NCBI RefSeq assembly: GCF_036850765.1
Contig: NC_089490.1
Location: 288,406,982-288,470,981, forward strand
Direction: 5' to 3'
From: Saccopteryx bilineata
Lineage: Eukaryota; Chordata; Mammalia; Chiroptera; Emballonuridae
Length of the DNA: 64,000 bases
Made by a program: the position numbers and the translations under genes. Shown here in pieces: positions 37,142-49,655 of the stretch; the stretch's first letter is position 1, and the number at the start of each line of letters is the position of its first letter. The notes beneath the pieces were generated by a model. It worked only from the letters and a program-made list of their open reading frames with translations. It was not told where the DNA came from and ran no database searches.

Positions 37142-37538
37142 GCCCTGGCTGGTTGGCTCAGTGGTAGAGCGTCGGCCTGGCGTGTGGGGGACCCGGGTTC
37201 GATTCCCGGCCAGGGCACATAGGAGAAGCGCCCATTTGCTTCTCCACCCCCCCCCCCTTCCTCTCTGTCTCTCTCTTCCCCTCCCGCAGCGAAGCTCCAT
37301 TGGAGCAAAGATGGCCCGGGCGCTGGGGATGGCTCCTTGGCCTCTGCCCCAGGCGCTAGAGTGGCTCTGGTCGCGGCACAGCGACGCCCCGGAGGGGCAG
37401 AGCATCACCCCCTGGGTGGCAGAGCGTCGCCCCTGGTGGGCGTGCGGGGTGGATCCCGGTCGGGCGCATGCAGGACTCTGTCTGACTGTCTCTCCCCGTT
37501 TCCAGCTTCAGAAAAATACAAAAAAAAAAAAAAAGAAA
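37142..37538 (+). mobile_element. Long-type bat SINE with perfect target duplication
   Basis: A complete copy with A-box-like 'tggctcagtggtagagcgtc' and a canonical B box (gggttcgattccc), full body and A-rich tail. The 13-bp repeat gaaatccattata is perfect at 37129-37141 and 37539-37551. The body has an extra partial repeat of the 'gcagagcatcaccccctggg' segment (about 37398-37440), so the copy is longer than its relatives. Confidence 0.96.
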
Positions 37539-38396
37539 GAAATCCATTATAATTTATTTACCTTTATATTTAAATCATTACCATTTTCAGCAAAAGGTAA
37601 GAATGGTGACAGAGTTGATCTCTATTTGGGGAATTAAAAATGCATAACACTTTGAAGTGACTTTTAGGATAATATTAGTAATTTTATTTATATTTGTTTA
37701 ATAATTAAAATATCAATAATTGATAAACAGTTTCTAGATTTAGTCATATAGATATTTAGCAGGTCTCAGAGTGACATGATTATCAGTTATGGTGATGAGC
37801 TTTCTTGTTGGTTTCACATAATTTTTCTTGGAATGTAGCAAAACCCCCCTTAGAGATCCCTGCAGAGTGGTTGGTGATTTTAAGATGGCAGTGGGAGTAG
37901 GTGGCATATTTCATTGTTGTCATTTTTCTGGTATTTTCATATCCGCTATCTTATAAGCACTGATATACACAGATGTAACATTTAAAATTAAGTTTATCAC
38001 CTTTCTCCACCATTGTCTTCAAAGCCTCAGAGAGTTGTAATGTCATTAATGAACAAGAGAAACATAGAAACTACAATCAATGTTTTCTTAAGCAAATGGT
38101 TAGTTGCAAGTAAAAATTTTTTTTTGGTTTTTTCTTAGCTATAATTGAGGAATAAAGGTTTTAACATCACCACAGAGGGATTCAAGAGTTTCATACTTTA
38201 TTTACTCAAGAAACATCTGTCTAACCTTTGTTACTAATGCTTTGTCCAGTGCTGGTACATGGAAGTGAGAGAAGAAAATAAAGCTTAAACAATTAAGTAC
38301 AATAGGCATTTAATAAGTGCAGCAATACACTTAAACAAATTTACTTGTGTGCATGTTTACACAACTTGAACCTTCCATAATAAAATATGTGTTTAG

Positions 38397-38651
38397 CCCT
38401 TTGAGTAGTGAGTTTGTTTCATGCTCACTGAATCCTGGGAGTGACTTTTCTTTCAAAAAATGAAATTAGTTCCCATTACAGTTTTATTAAATTAAAATCA
38501 TGTTTGTTTGATAACCAATTTATAGAAACAACATACATTTGCCTTTTTTTAATGTTGCCTTACAAATTTTTAAAATAAAAATTTTTATGATCGTACTCTG
38601 GATGGTCAGGAGGCACGGGGACATACATGAACATTCGTACTACTCAAAGGG
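38397..38651. mobile_element. Non-autonomous piggyBac-like DNA transposon, 255 bp
   Basis: The left end CCCTTTGAGTAGT and the right end ACTACTCAAAGGG are perfect 13-bp inverted repeats. They are flanked by TTAG (38393-38396) and TTAA (38652-38655), one change from a TTAA target duplication. CCC-starting ends with TTAA targets are the mark of the piggyBac superfamily. There is no transposase frame, and the interior is AT-rich. A short inverted repeat, gtgag to ctcac, lies just inside the left end. Confidence 0.92.
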
Positions 38652-38684
38652 TTAATAGGTGTGGAAATACATATAAGACATGTG

Positions 38685-38704
38685 CACACACACACACACA
38701 CACA
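38685..38704. repeat. (CA)n microsatellite
   Basis: Ten CA units just outside the right end of the piggyBac-like element. Confidence 0.95.
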
Positions 38705-39939
38705 ACCCAAAATAATCATGCCATTTGAAAGAAGGTAATTTGATTTTTTTTAACTTAGTAAATCTGTTTGTAATTGTATCCAAGTCATTTAAGAATATTA
38801 CCCTTTTTTGAATTTATGTTTGCGAGGCCTCTAAAATGTGTTCTTTTTTCTTTGTTTTTGTTTTTGTTTTTTTTTACCAACCTCTAAAACCAAGGTAGAG
38901 TTGATTTTTTTCCTCTCATCTTTATCCCTTTAGCAGTAGATAAAAAAAAAAATCTAACATTAATCTGTATAAGTCTTTCTGGATGAATTGTGACTGTTCT
39001 TCATCTCTTCAATAGCCCCATATACAAGGATGACAGCATAAGCATAGGCGTTTGGTAATATTTGCTCAAGTGAATTAAAATCTGAAGATAAATTAATCTA
39101 CATAGAAAAAAATAAAAATAATGGTTTTCATACAACTATTATCCATTAATCTTTCATTCTATTATCGTTATTTAATCAATTATTAAGATGTCTAGCTTTA
39201 TACATTATAAAAGGGAAAGTGGAGTATAACATCAGTAAGAACACACAGCTATACAGAGGAAATGAGTAAATTTGCATGAATCTTTCAACGATGTAGCTCT
39301 ACCCCCCACCCTTTACTCTTCTCTTTGTCCCTCACACACCCTTTTTATTGGGGGAAGGTACTGTTGGGGCTAAAGTATGTGATCTGAAACAAAAATGCAG
39401 CAAGGATGGGCACTGTAGTTCTATGTGGGAAGAGAGAAACAGAAGTGAGTAGGCTTGCCCTGCTAGTGAGTAGAGAGAAGGAACCATGATTCTACATTTC
39501 TCTATTTCATTATTGCATGGAACCTTCCTGACCAACCACCTCACAGAGGGATCATCCTTCTGTTAAAAACTTGTTGTTCCAAAAACAGTTTTCTGTCTAT
39601 TCAGGCACCAAGGATTTTCTTCCAAGAGTCCAAAGGGACAATCTAGGAAACTGCATCCGCCTTCAAGCTACTCTGCTGCTCTTTCTTCCTTCAAGGGCCA
39701 GCTCAGTTGCTGTCCATAAATAACCTCACCATTAGAAGTGTGTCAGACCCAGAGGAGTCTCTGTTCTCCATCCACAGCCTCTGAGGAATGGGAACGCAAT
39801 CTTACAATCCCAAAGAGGTCCAAACTGTGACAAAGTGGGCAGGTCTACGTACCCATCTCTGAATGTAAATGTAGATAGTGACAGGCTTCCTTCAAATTGT
39901 TGTATGTGATGGTAAAGATAGAAAGACCACCTGGTTCTT

Positions 39940-40114
39940 TTTTTTTAATTTTATTTATTCATTTTAGAAAGGAGAGAGAGAGGAGAGAGATAGAGAGAGA
40001 AGGAGGAAGCATCAACTCCCATATGTGCCTTGACCAGGCAAGCCCAGGGTTTTGAACCGGCAACCTCAGCATTTCCAGGTCAACACTTTATCCACTGCGC
40101 CACCACAGGTCAGG
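39940..40114 (-). mobile_element. Short-type bat SINE
   Basis: The minus-strand head 'gcctgacctgtggtggcgca', B-box region, 'ggcacatatgggagttgatg', CT tract and A-rich end are all present. The repeat ctggttctt flanks it at 39931-39939 and 40115-40123. Confidence 0.94.
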
Positions 40115-41753
40115 CTGGTTCTTGAGAGTAAACAAAGCTGGGAGCTCATTCCAGCGCTGAACAAGGCTCCGCAATCCTCACCTCCATGTAACAGTATGTA
40201 ACTCTGGGTGTTGCTCAAGAACCAGGAAAAGAATGGACCAGACTAAACAACTTCTATAGGTTGGCAGTCAGCAGACACCTCGATGGAAGGTAAATTGGCT
40301 TTCATAACTGTGCACACTGAATTCTGGTTATAAGTGAGGCACAAGATCTACCCTGCCTGCTGAAATGATAACCAATCATATATACTAAATTCAAAAACAT
40401 TTAAGTCACCAAAAAACGGTAAGAAAAAAATCTGTATGTGTGTGTCTCTGTCACTCTATATATTCATTCTTAAAGAATTATAGTATATTGATCCTTTGAT
40501 TAAAAAAAATCAATGTTTTAATATCTACTCTTTTCTAAATATATATCATCCTAACACATTGAACAATTAAGAATTGGCAAAAATAATTTTTTTCAAGCTC
40601 AAATATCAAGAAGATGGCACACTGTTTTCAGTATACATAGATTATTTCAGAAGCTGTCTCATGAAAACCATGCGATACAAATTGCAGCTGACAATCAAAA
40701 TGCAGGTTTTTTCCTTCCATTCACCCACAGAACACCAGGTTGTCATAACAACCTTTAAAAACACTGAGTGCAGTTTAAGGTAATCCACAATTCAAATAAT
40801 GTATAAACTAATATAATTTAGCTGTCATATTGAAATCAAGGAAATTTCAACTTTCTAAAATTGACAAATGCCTGAAAGTCTGTTAGACAAAAGTAACATA
40901 CTGATATTTTATTGACTGACAGGTGGCTAAACGTGTTTGCATTTTGTGCTTTCCAGACACGTTAGGAAGGTGACACCAGGGATCCACGAGATGTTAAACT
41001 TAGGATTACTTACTACTGTTGAGGTTTATTTGCTTATTTATTTGGTGAATATAATGCATCCAAAAGTATTGGTAAAGAAAAAAATCACAATTTAACATAG
41101 TGTTGGAGAGAAAGTAAAATAAAAATAAAGTTGATCTTTTAGTTTTCTGTATTTTACTCATAGAATAATTAATTGAAAAGTACAAAACCACCAAAATATT
41201 AAACAATTGTGTATATCAAAACTTGTAAAAGTTTTGAAAATATCAATATAAAAAAGAAAATATCAACATGAATTTATGTTATTTCAAGGAAATTTTTCAA
41301 AAAATATGAACTGAAATGTTGCTCAATGGGGAATAAAAAACAACAACTTATAAACAAAAAAACAAAACAAAACATAGACAGGCATTGTCATTTTCAATAA
41401 CCCCATAAACAAATGGTCACAGATGTTCTCTATAAATCTGATGGAGAAAAAGTTTCACTGTCAATCCAGGAGTTGAAATTCATTGGTCAGAAATATTGGC
41501 TGCATATGACTTTGGACATCTAGGATGCTTCTGGTATTCTCACAGCTTATGTTATCAATCTCTTTTATATTTTGCTAATAAAAATCTCCCAAGTGATACC
41601 TTATGTTACTGAAGAGAAATGAAGCACAGAATGTCATTATGTTGAATGAAAACTTACTGACAAAGCTGATCTGAAGTTTCTAGGGACACAATAATTAGTC
41701 TACCCTATATGACTCAAAGTTTATGAATTACTCAAAATAAAACTGACAGAGAG

Positions 41754-42123
41754 CCCTGGCTGTTTGGCTCAGTGGTAGAGTGTCAGCCTGGTGTGCAGGA
41801 GTCCCAGGTTCAATTCCCAGCCAGGGCACACAGGAGAAGCGCCCATCTGCTTCTCTACCCCTCCCCCTCTCCTTTCTCTCTGTCTCTCTCTTCCCCTTCT
41901 GCAGCCAAGGTTCCATTGGAGCAAAAGTTGGCCCGGGAGCTGAGGATGGCTCTATGGCCTCTGCCTCAGGCGCTAGAATGGCTCTGGTTGCAACAGAGCA
42001 ATTCCCCAGATGGGCAGAGTATTGCCCCCTGGTGGGCATGCCGAGTGGATCCTGGTTGGGCGCATGCGGAAGATTGTCTGACTGCCTCCCCATTTCCAAC
42101 CTCAGAAAAATTAAAAAAAAAAA
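41754..42123 (+). mobile_element. Long-type bat SINE
   Basis: The head 'ccctggctgtttggctcagt', B box with one change (aggttcaattccc), full body and A tail are present. The perfect 13-bp repeat aactgacagagag flanks it at 41741-41753 and 42124-42136. Confidence 0.95.
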
Positions 42124-42944
42124 AACTGACAGAGAGAACTGTCAGTTTTTTTTTCATTGTATTTAAGCCAAGTATGAAATAATCATAGAAACACAAATAT
42201 ATTATGTTAGTTATGTATACATGTGACTGCAGTAAAGTTGTTGTTTACAAAGATTTCGCAAATATTTCTTGGATAATTTTTAAAATATAAACTCAGCATT
42301 ACAAAACACATTAACAGAACTACTTTAAATATAAGTGTAAACATGGTTTACCTAAATTTCATCATTTGTAATGTGTTAGAATGTGTCTTCCTGAACTATT
42401 ATCCTAATCAAATATTTCCAAAAGATCAAAATTTTTAGTAATTATAAACCATCATTAAATAGTAGAAAACAACATCATTAAAATGGTAAAGAAAACTTAA
42501 TAGATTACATGCCAATTAGTGTTTATAATAACTCGATATTTTTTATTAAAGTCATCATAAAATTAAGATGTTCCTTCTTAATGACAGGCTTGACCTTATA
42601 TATTAAAAGTACTGTTTTAAATATTCAACAACTGCTTAAGTCACCAAAATTAATCAAAAGGTTAGTTTATTTTGGGAAGAAATTATGCAGTTAATTCATA
42701 TTTGTGATAATGAAATATAGGTCAAAATTTAAAGTAACAATTTGAAGAGGAGAATTTCAGTCTTATGAAAGAATCTTTTGATAAGTGAACAACAAAGTTA
42801 AGCTTAAGAAGAGAAGTAATAATAAAGAAATTGAGGTAAAAATGTGACCACACAACTTGAATTTTTCTCATGGAAACATAAACAAAAAAGATTTGATGTA
42901 AGAGATAAAAAAAGGAAAAACATTTCTCTATGGCTTAACCTCTC

Positions 42945-43390
42945 CTTCCAGCCCATGTCCCACAGTTTGCCTTGTCTTGCAGGAAAATTTTACTTCTCAG
43001 TTCCCACTTCTCTTTGTACCTCTATGACTTAATCTGTACTCTCACCTGGGCTTTCTTCTCCCCTACACTTTGTATATTTACTGGAGATCTATCCTTGAAA
43101 ACTACATTTAAGTATCGTAAACTGCCAAAGATTTATCAGTGACCTTTAACCCTAGAATGAATTTTCTCCTCCCCTGTATTTCCACATCAGTCTTGACTTA
43201 TATTAAATTATTTATGGCATGCTACTTTGCTTAACAGATCTTAATGTATAGGGTTAGCTATATTCCTAGTTTGTACATCTCTTGAAAGCAAAGGCAATCT
43301 GGTTTTTCTTTGGGTCTCTTATGATAACCTAGCATAGTCCCATTTAGAATGTAGACACTTTATGGAATGTAATAAAAGTAGGTCCTGAAT
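42945..43390 (+). repeat. Possible L2 3' end relic
   Basis: 'gtacatctcttgaaagcaaa', 'ggcaatctggtttttctttg', 'aacctagcatagtcccattt' and 'ggaatgtaataaaagtagg' recall the LINE2 3' UTR order. It is diverged, and the upstream boundary is a guess. Confidence 0.45.
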
Positions 43391-43479
43391 ATACTGAATA
43401 TAGTCAATGAAGGACCTAATTTGGGACTGGGTGGAAAAAAGTCAAAGGATTAAGGGGAATAAAAGGCACTGACAACTGT

Positions 43480-43590
43480 TTGGTGACTGCCAGAGGGAAA
43501 GGAGGGGTGGGGAAGGTGGAAGAGGGCAAAGGGGATAATTGGTGACTGAATGGTGAGTGCACGATACAGTATGCTGTTATTATTATCAAG
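43480..43590 (+). mobile_element. L1 3' UTR fragment (G-rich part)
   Basis: 'ttggtgactgccagagggaa', then 'ggaggggtggggaaggtgga' and 'tggtgagtgcacgatacagt' match the G-rich 3' UTR of L1. It is truncated on both sides. Confidence 0.7.
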
Positions 43591-43819
43591 CCTGCAGCCT
43601 CGCTTCAACGACCTACCTGCACGTATGTCTTCCCAAGAAACAAGATATTTTCCTTAGCTCTGTCTCTTGCACCTTAGATAAGCTTGACAAATAATATTAC
43701 AGTCCTTCAGTCATTTATATTTATGATGAGGTTTAATTATTTAACAATTTTTACTTTATCTGTGTATTACTTGCACAATTATCACTGTGACTTAACTACA
43801 AAAAAGACACTATGATGAA

Positions 43820-43930
43820 AGGAATTTTTTCCTCCTGTTAACCACTGTATGTATAAAACTTAGAATAATACCTTCTATGTAGTGAGCACACAAGAAATAA
43901 TTCTGTTGAATAAATAAATGAACAGATAAA
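43820..43930 (+). repeat. Possible L2 or MIR 3' tail
   Basis: 'accttctatgtagtgagcac' followed by 'attctgttgaataaataaat' is the pattern of the common L2/MIR tail. It is too short to decide the family. Confidence 0.4.
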
Positions 43931-45639
43931 GGTATAAATAGGTGGGATGATTCTATTTACCCAACATATGGTTCCATGACCAAAATCAGCCAAGAGAGAC
44001 AACAAATGAAAACACAAATAAGTAATAAAAGGCAAAAGATAAAGTTGAGAAAATTTCTAAGGAAGTAAGGCAAAAAGGTAAACAGATGGATCTGAAACTG
44101 GAAGGCATCTGAATAACAGGAAATCTAGAAGGAGAACAGAACATGAGACCCAGAAGAGTTGAATAAATTGGAACAAAATGTCCAATTTTATTCTAGAAGT
44201 AGACATCAATTTCTTGATTAAAACAACTCATTAAGAATCCTATGCAATAGATAGAAATAGACCCACAACAAGACTCAACGTTGGAAAATTTTATAACCTC
44301 AGGATCTGTCTTTAGAGTCTCTCCAGGAAAGTAAACATCTTAGTACAACTTCAGTCCTGCTTGCTGTTGGATAACTAGCACTACTGTCCACTTTACTACC
44401 TTAAACTTTGCCAATAAACCTCATTCTATATTTTCACCATGCCTTTTTCAGGGTATTGGTTCTCTTTTCTATTGTAGGACATACGTCTCAAAATATTTAC
44501 CTACTATGCATTCAGTTACAGAAAGCAATTAGAGAGTGGGACCATGTCCTCCTACAACAAGGAAGCACGTTAACGCAGATCAGAAATTTTAAGAAAAAGG
44601 GAAGTGAACACAAGAGCAAGGTAGAAGGAATAAAGTCAGTTTGATTATTAAGGGAGAGCCCACCAACCACTGGGTGCTGGAATTCTAAAGAGTAATTGAT
44701 CAAACTGGGTTGGAGAATATTAACAGAAAATGAAGAATCCTTCAAAATTTTAAATTAAAAAAATAAATAGCCAACATACTGAGACGTAATTCATAGTACT
44801 AGGAGGTAATATTGAATATGCATTAATAATAAATATATAAATATATATAAATATGAATTAATAATAAATATATAAGTTAAAAAATTCACACATTTCTTTA
44901 AGTTGAGGAAAACCAAAGGAGTATGCATTTGTATGGCCATAAAATGTATGCTTTGAATGTCACTAAACTTGTCTTTAGGGGCAGGGATAATAAAAAATGG
45001 TTTTAAGTGGGTACCAGTGAACACAGGAAATAGGTGAGGTGAAGGAGAAGGACACCAGAGAGCTTAGTAGGAGATGACTTTGTTTGATGCTCTTATAGAA
45101 CTATTTGACTCAAAGTCTAGACTTTTAAAACTCAAACTAAAAATGTGAACATATAAAACAAGGTAAAAACACACTAATTTTTTTTAAAAAATGGGAGAAT
45201 AATTTTATACCAACTGTGACCATACCCTAAGTCTATTATTAACTTTCTCCAATTATTTATAGAATGCCAATGAGGCTGTCTCCCATGGCACTAGAAATAA
45301 AGCAGTGAATAAAACAGATGAAAACTACTGACTTCACAGATTCTCTCATCTCTTCCTTGGTAGATTAGAAAATGATTATATGAACTAAATCTGCCCTATA
45401 ATTTTCTAGCTGTAGGTTTTAAAAATCTTGCAAATGACTAAAATTGAGAGGTGCTGCACACCACTCTGACCCCTCTTTTTACCACTCTCCTGCTCCAATC
45501 AAATATACTCTCACAGTCTTTTCCTTCCCTCCAACCCCACCGGGTCTAGAAAGCCCTTAACCTCAGATATTCCAATTATCTCATTCATTCCAGTCTGAAG
45601 TCAAATGGCATCTGATTAGAGAGATCTCCTTAACTATTA

Positions 45640-46850
45640 TCTGTAAGGTATCTACTACATAAGCAACAAAGAAAAAATTGATAAGTGATACTATATCAAG
45701 CCAAAAACCTTCTGCAAAGCTAAAGAAACAACTGGTAAACTGAAAAGGCAACATGTAGAGTAGATATATTTTCAAACCATATATCTGATGAAGGATTAAT
45801 ATAAATATAAATGTAATACATACAACTAAATAGTAAAAAAATAAATAATTTGATTTACAAATAGACAAAAGAACTAAGACATTTTTTCAAAGAAGACATG
45901 CATATAGTGAACAGGTATTTGAGCAGGTGTTACACAGCACTATTTATCAGGGACATGTAAGTGAAAGCCACAAAGAAACATCACCATATACCTGTTAGAA
46001 TAGCCATAATCAAAAAACAAGAGAGAACAAGAGTTAGCAAGGATGTAGAAGAAAGTGAATCCCTATTCCTATGTACTGCTTTGGGAAAATAAACTGTTGC
46101 AACCACTATGGAAAACAGCATGGTGGTTCCTCAACAAATTAATAATAGAACTATTCCAAAATTCAGTAATCCCACTTCTGGGTTTATATCCAAAGGAAAT
46201 AAAATCACTGACTCATGGGAAGTTATCTGCACTCCCATGTTTATTGAAGCATTATTCACAATAGCCAAGATATGGAAACAACGTAAGGGTCTGCCTGTAA
46301 ATGAAATGAAAATGAAAATGTAACATCCACCCACAGAGGAATATTGTTCAGATATAAAAAGAAGGAAACCCTACCATTTGTAGTAACAAGAATAAACTTT
46401 ACTGGCATTAATTAAAGTGAAATAAGTCAGAAAGATCAATACTGTGTTCTCTCGTATCCGTAATCTAAGTATGTCAAACTCTTGGAAACATGGCTGAGAA
46501 TGGTGGTTTCCAGGGGTTAGGAGTGAGGGAAAGAAGAGCTTAGTCAAAAGGTAAAAACTTCTAGTTACAAAATAAATAATTCAGAGATCTAATGTACAGC
46601 ATGGTGACAATAATCAACAATATTGTATTATATACTTGAAAATTGCTAAAACAGTAATTTTAAATATTCTCACTGCAAAGTTGTAAGGTGATGGATGCTT
46701 TCACTAACTTTACTATAGTAATCATATACATATTATATATATTATATATATATACACACAATCAGATCATCACATTGTACAACTAAATTTTATAATGTTA
46801 TATATCAATCATTTCTCAGTAAAGCTAAAAGAATTAAAACAAATACAACA
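45640..46850 (+). mobile_element. L1 fragment, end of ORF2 and 3' UTR
   Basis: The largest uninterrupted L1 piece here. 'accttctgcaaagctaaaga', 'ggaaaacagcatggtggttc', 'cccacttctgggtttatatc', 'ttcacaatagccaagatatg' and 'ggtggtttccaggggttagg' follow the ORF2 C-terminus and 3' UTR of old L1 subfamilies. Many stops and indels are present. An AT/CA simple repeat lies near 46737-46763. It is 5'-truncated. Confidence 0.9.
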
Positions 46851-47559
46851 AAATACCTCCCAATCAGTCACTCCTTTTTTTCTTTTTTTCCTGCTTTGTC
46901 TTACGACACTTACAGCCACATGATTTATTATGCATTTTTTAAATCTGTTTTTTGTTAGAGTTTTCTTGTTATAAGCAAAGCTATATGAGAGCCTTTTGAA
47001 ATGTTTATTATTTTTTTAAATTCATGGTATCTATATAGAACACTGCCTGGTAAAGAGATTCTCAATATTCAAATTTGGAAGAAAAGAAGAATCTTAAGTA
47101 ACAAATAGATACAAATGAGAGTGTAAAATCTGATAATATGTGACTATAGTACACATTTACATTTATAAATTTATTTAAATTTCTAATCTTTAAGTATTGC
47201 GTAAGTTCTTTTAAAAGACTAATACTTTAGATAGTTCTAAAAAATAGTGCTCTAAATAGTTTAATTTTTTAATGTAGAATATTTTCCAGATGGGTATTTA
47301 ATTACATGGAGCAAACAAGTCAAGGTTTTTCATAAGATCTGCCATGCCTTTCTCTGTTCTTGACATATTTATTCATTGAGCAGACTCTTGTTTTTATATA
47401 TTTAGCAAAAACTAGTTTGTAATGCTCTGTGTTCAATATAATGAGGTTTTGACACCTACTTTAGAAGACAGCAACACATTATTAGCCCAGAATCACAAAT
47501 GGATACAAAACTGAGAAAACTAGACAACTCTGAAGTTCTTCTTGTCAGCTTCCTCTTTA

Positions 47560-48620
47560 GGGAAGGAAAAAGGTGTTACGAGGTGTTGAAAAATAATCAC
47601 AGAAAAGTCATTTTCTCAGTCAGTTGTCTTGCTTGATATACAGAACATAACCCTTCAGATTGCATTTTTTTATCCCAGCTCCCAAAAGAAGATATTCATT
47701 TTCACTGTGTTTATTAAATCAGAGAGTTGAGGCAATTTGGTAAGAACCTCAGGGCCTGACACTATTTGAGTCTACAGGTGTGTCCTGTTTTGTCCTTCCC
47801 TTTTTTGGCTCCCACAAGATTTGGCTGCCATTCGCTTCTTTCTCCTGCTGTCTCCTGTCATTACTCACAAATATGAAAAAACGATGGCTTTGTCTAGATG
47901 GAGCCCAACTCCTGAGGAAAATCATCAGCAAATGCGATCAACGGGCTATTACAAGAGACAGGCTCAGTCTTACAGAGATATGACCTACATCAATATTGTT
48001 ATTTATTGGGAAACTGACCATATAAACCCTAACAGCATCTCACCATGCCCTAAACACCCCACAGTGCTGTGGGTCTGTAATGTAGCGACCAGTTAGAAGA
48101 TAATAACAGCAATGAGAAATTAAAAAAAAAAGACCTCAATAGGAAAAAGTTGAACTGAAAACTTTTCTTCCAAGGACCTCTTATATTTACATGGCATGGG
48201 AGGGCAGGGATTGGAGGTGGGAGTGGCGGGGGTGGAGGTGGAGAAAGATTCAGCAGCCCAAAACCAGTGACCCAGATGGAAAAGGAAAGGAGAATCAGGC
48301 ATGATTTTCTCCATAATCTTGAGAGCACTGGGTGAACTTTAAGTGGAGACTGTGCGTGAAACTGCAAAGCAAGCACATGAAATATAATTTGCTTCTATGT
48401 TGGCAGAGGGAGGGGACTGACTGCAGGTGGGCTAGCGATAATCTGGATCATGCAATGTAAGCTTGACGGAAATAGCTTCAGAGAAGCGTATGATTGCTGC
48501 AGCCAATTTAAAGTTGGAAGGAAAATATGATTACTCTGTCTCTGGGAGTTTCTGCCTCAGCTCTGTCCCAGGTGGGAATCAAAGAATATCCACTTGAATG
48601 CTTCCTTGCCAAAACCATAA
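47560..48620. other. GC-richer region without a recognised gene
   Basis: About 1 kb that is less AT-rich than average, with a G-rich tract at 48198-48240 on the plus strand. Open frames on both strands (up to 108 codons at 48050-48376, minus) are proline-rich or otherwise low in information and match no family I know. It may be an old repeat or intronic regulatory DNA. Confidence 0.35.
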
Positions 48621-49529
48621 AGCTCCCCAAGGCCTCCAGGTCTGGATACTGGTAGAAATGGGATTCAACATAAAATTTCTGCTGTTCTTTTTGGCTGGAA
48701 ATTTCATTTCAATAGTAGATTCTAGTATCTGCCTTCTTCCAAGAAATGAAAGATTATCTGGTCAGACATATTCTACACATACATTGTGAGTGCCTGGAAT
48801 AATGTCACTGCTTCAATAAGCCTCAGTTTTCTCTGCTATAATGTGGGTATAATGATGTGTTTTAAGCTCAAAAGAGTGACCAGTGCATTGTAACTGCCGC
48901 AGTTAAGTGAAAAATGTGTCATGTGTCCTCTCTCTTGCCTTGCTGAGTGATGGAATATTCCTTTGTGTTTCTCTAAGGGTGGCATCTGGGTTATTTTTGT
49001 TGAGAAAAGTGGCGATATAAATCTGCAAAATGAAAAAAGGCATTTGATTCACTTAATTAAGAGGTAGTTGGATGGCCAAATCGAATCATAGCATGGGTAA
49101 TGGGGGAACAGGAGGCAGATTATTGCAGCAATTGGGAATTTGGAGAAACAATGTTGAAGGATATGTCTTATAAAGTCAGTTGTGTGTTGCGAATTTTGGA
49201 ACTATTATCACAGTAATGCTTTGTGACAAACACCCCAAGATTCATTTGTAAATTGCAGTGAGCAACCACTATCAGGCTGGGCTCTTCTGATAGGCTCTGT
49301 TTCAAACTGCTGTTCCAGCTGTGCGTGGCCACCCTCTGTGGGATGGGCTAAGAGCTAATCAGCATGTCTTTATTCTGGGTCCCACATTGACATCTTAACA
49401 GGTATCTGGCAGAATCTCTTTTTGTGGCACTTACAGATCTTAAATAGAAAAACTCAACAGTGCACACACTTTATGTCTCAATTTCTGTCATGTCCCTTAA
49501 TATGTCATTGACCAAAGCAAGTCACATCA

Positions 49530-49655
49530 CCACACCCAAATCAAGGAGCAGAGAAGCTTGTTCTGCCTGTAGTAAGACTAAGTCCCATAACAAAGGACGT
49601 GGCTATGGGAAAGGGTGCTAACCTTTCATATAGTGTTAATTCATTCTCTTCCTTT
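49530..49655. repeat. Possible ancient interspersed repeat, family unassigned
   Basis: The phrase 'tgcctgtagtaagactaagt' and the following 'ggacgtggctatgggaaagg' resemble a widespread mammalian repeat that I cannot name with certainty. Confidence 0.35.

Noticed and set aside
37161..37637. 158-codon open frame (plus strand)
   Set aside because: It covers the SINE at 37142-37538 and runs out through its A tail (poly-lysine).
48050..48376. 108-codon proline-rich minus-strand frame
   Set aside because: The proline run comes from the GGTGG-rich tract at 48198-48240. No family match was recognised.
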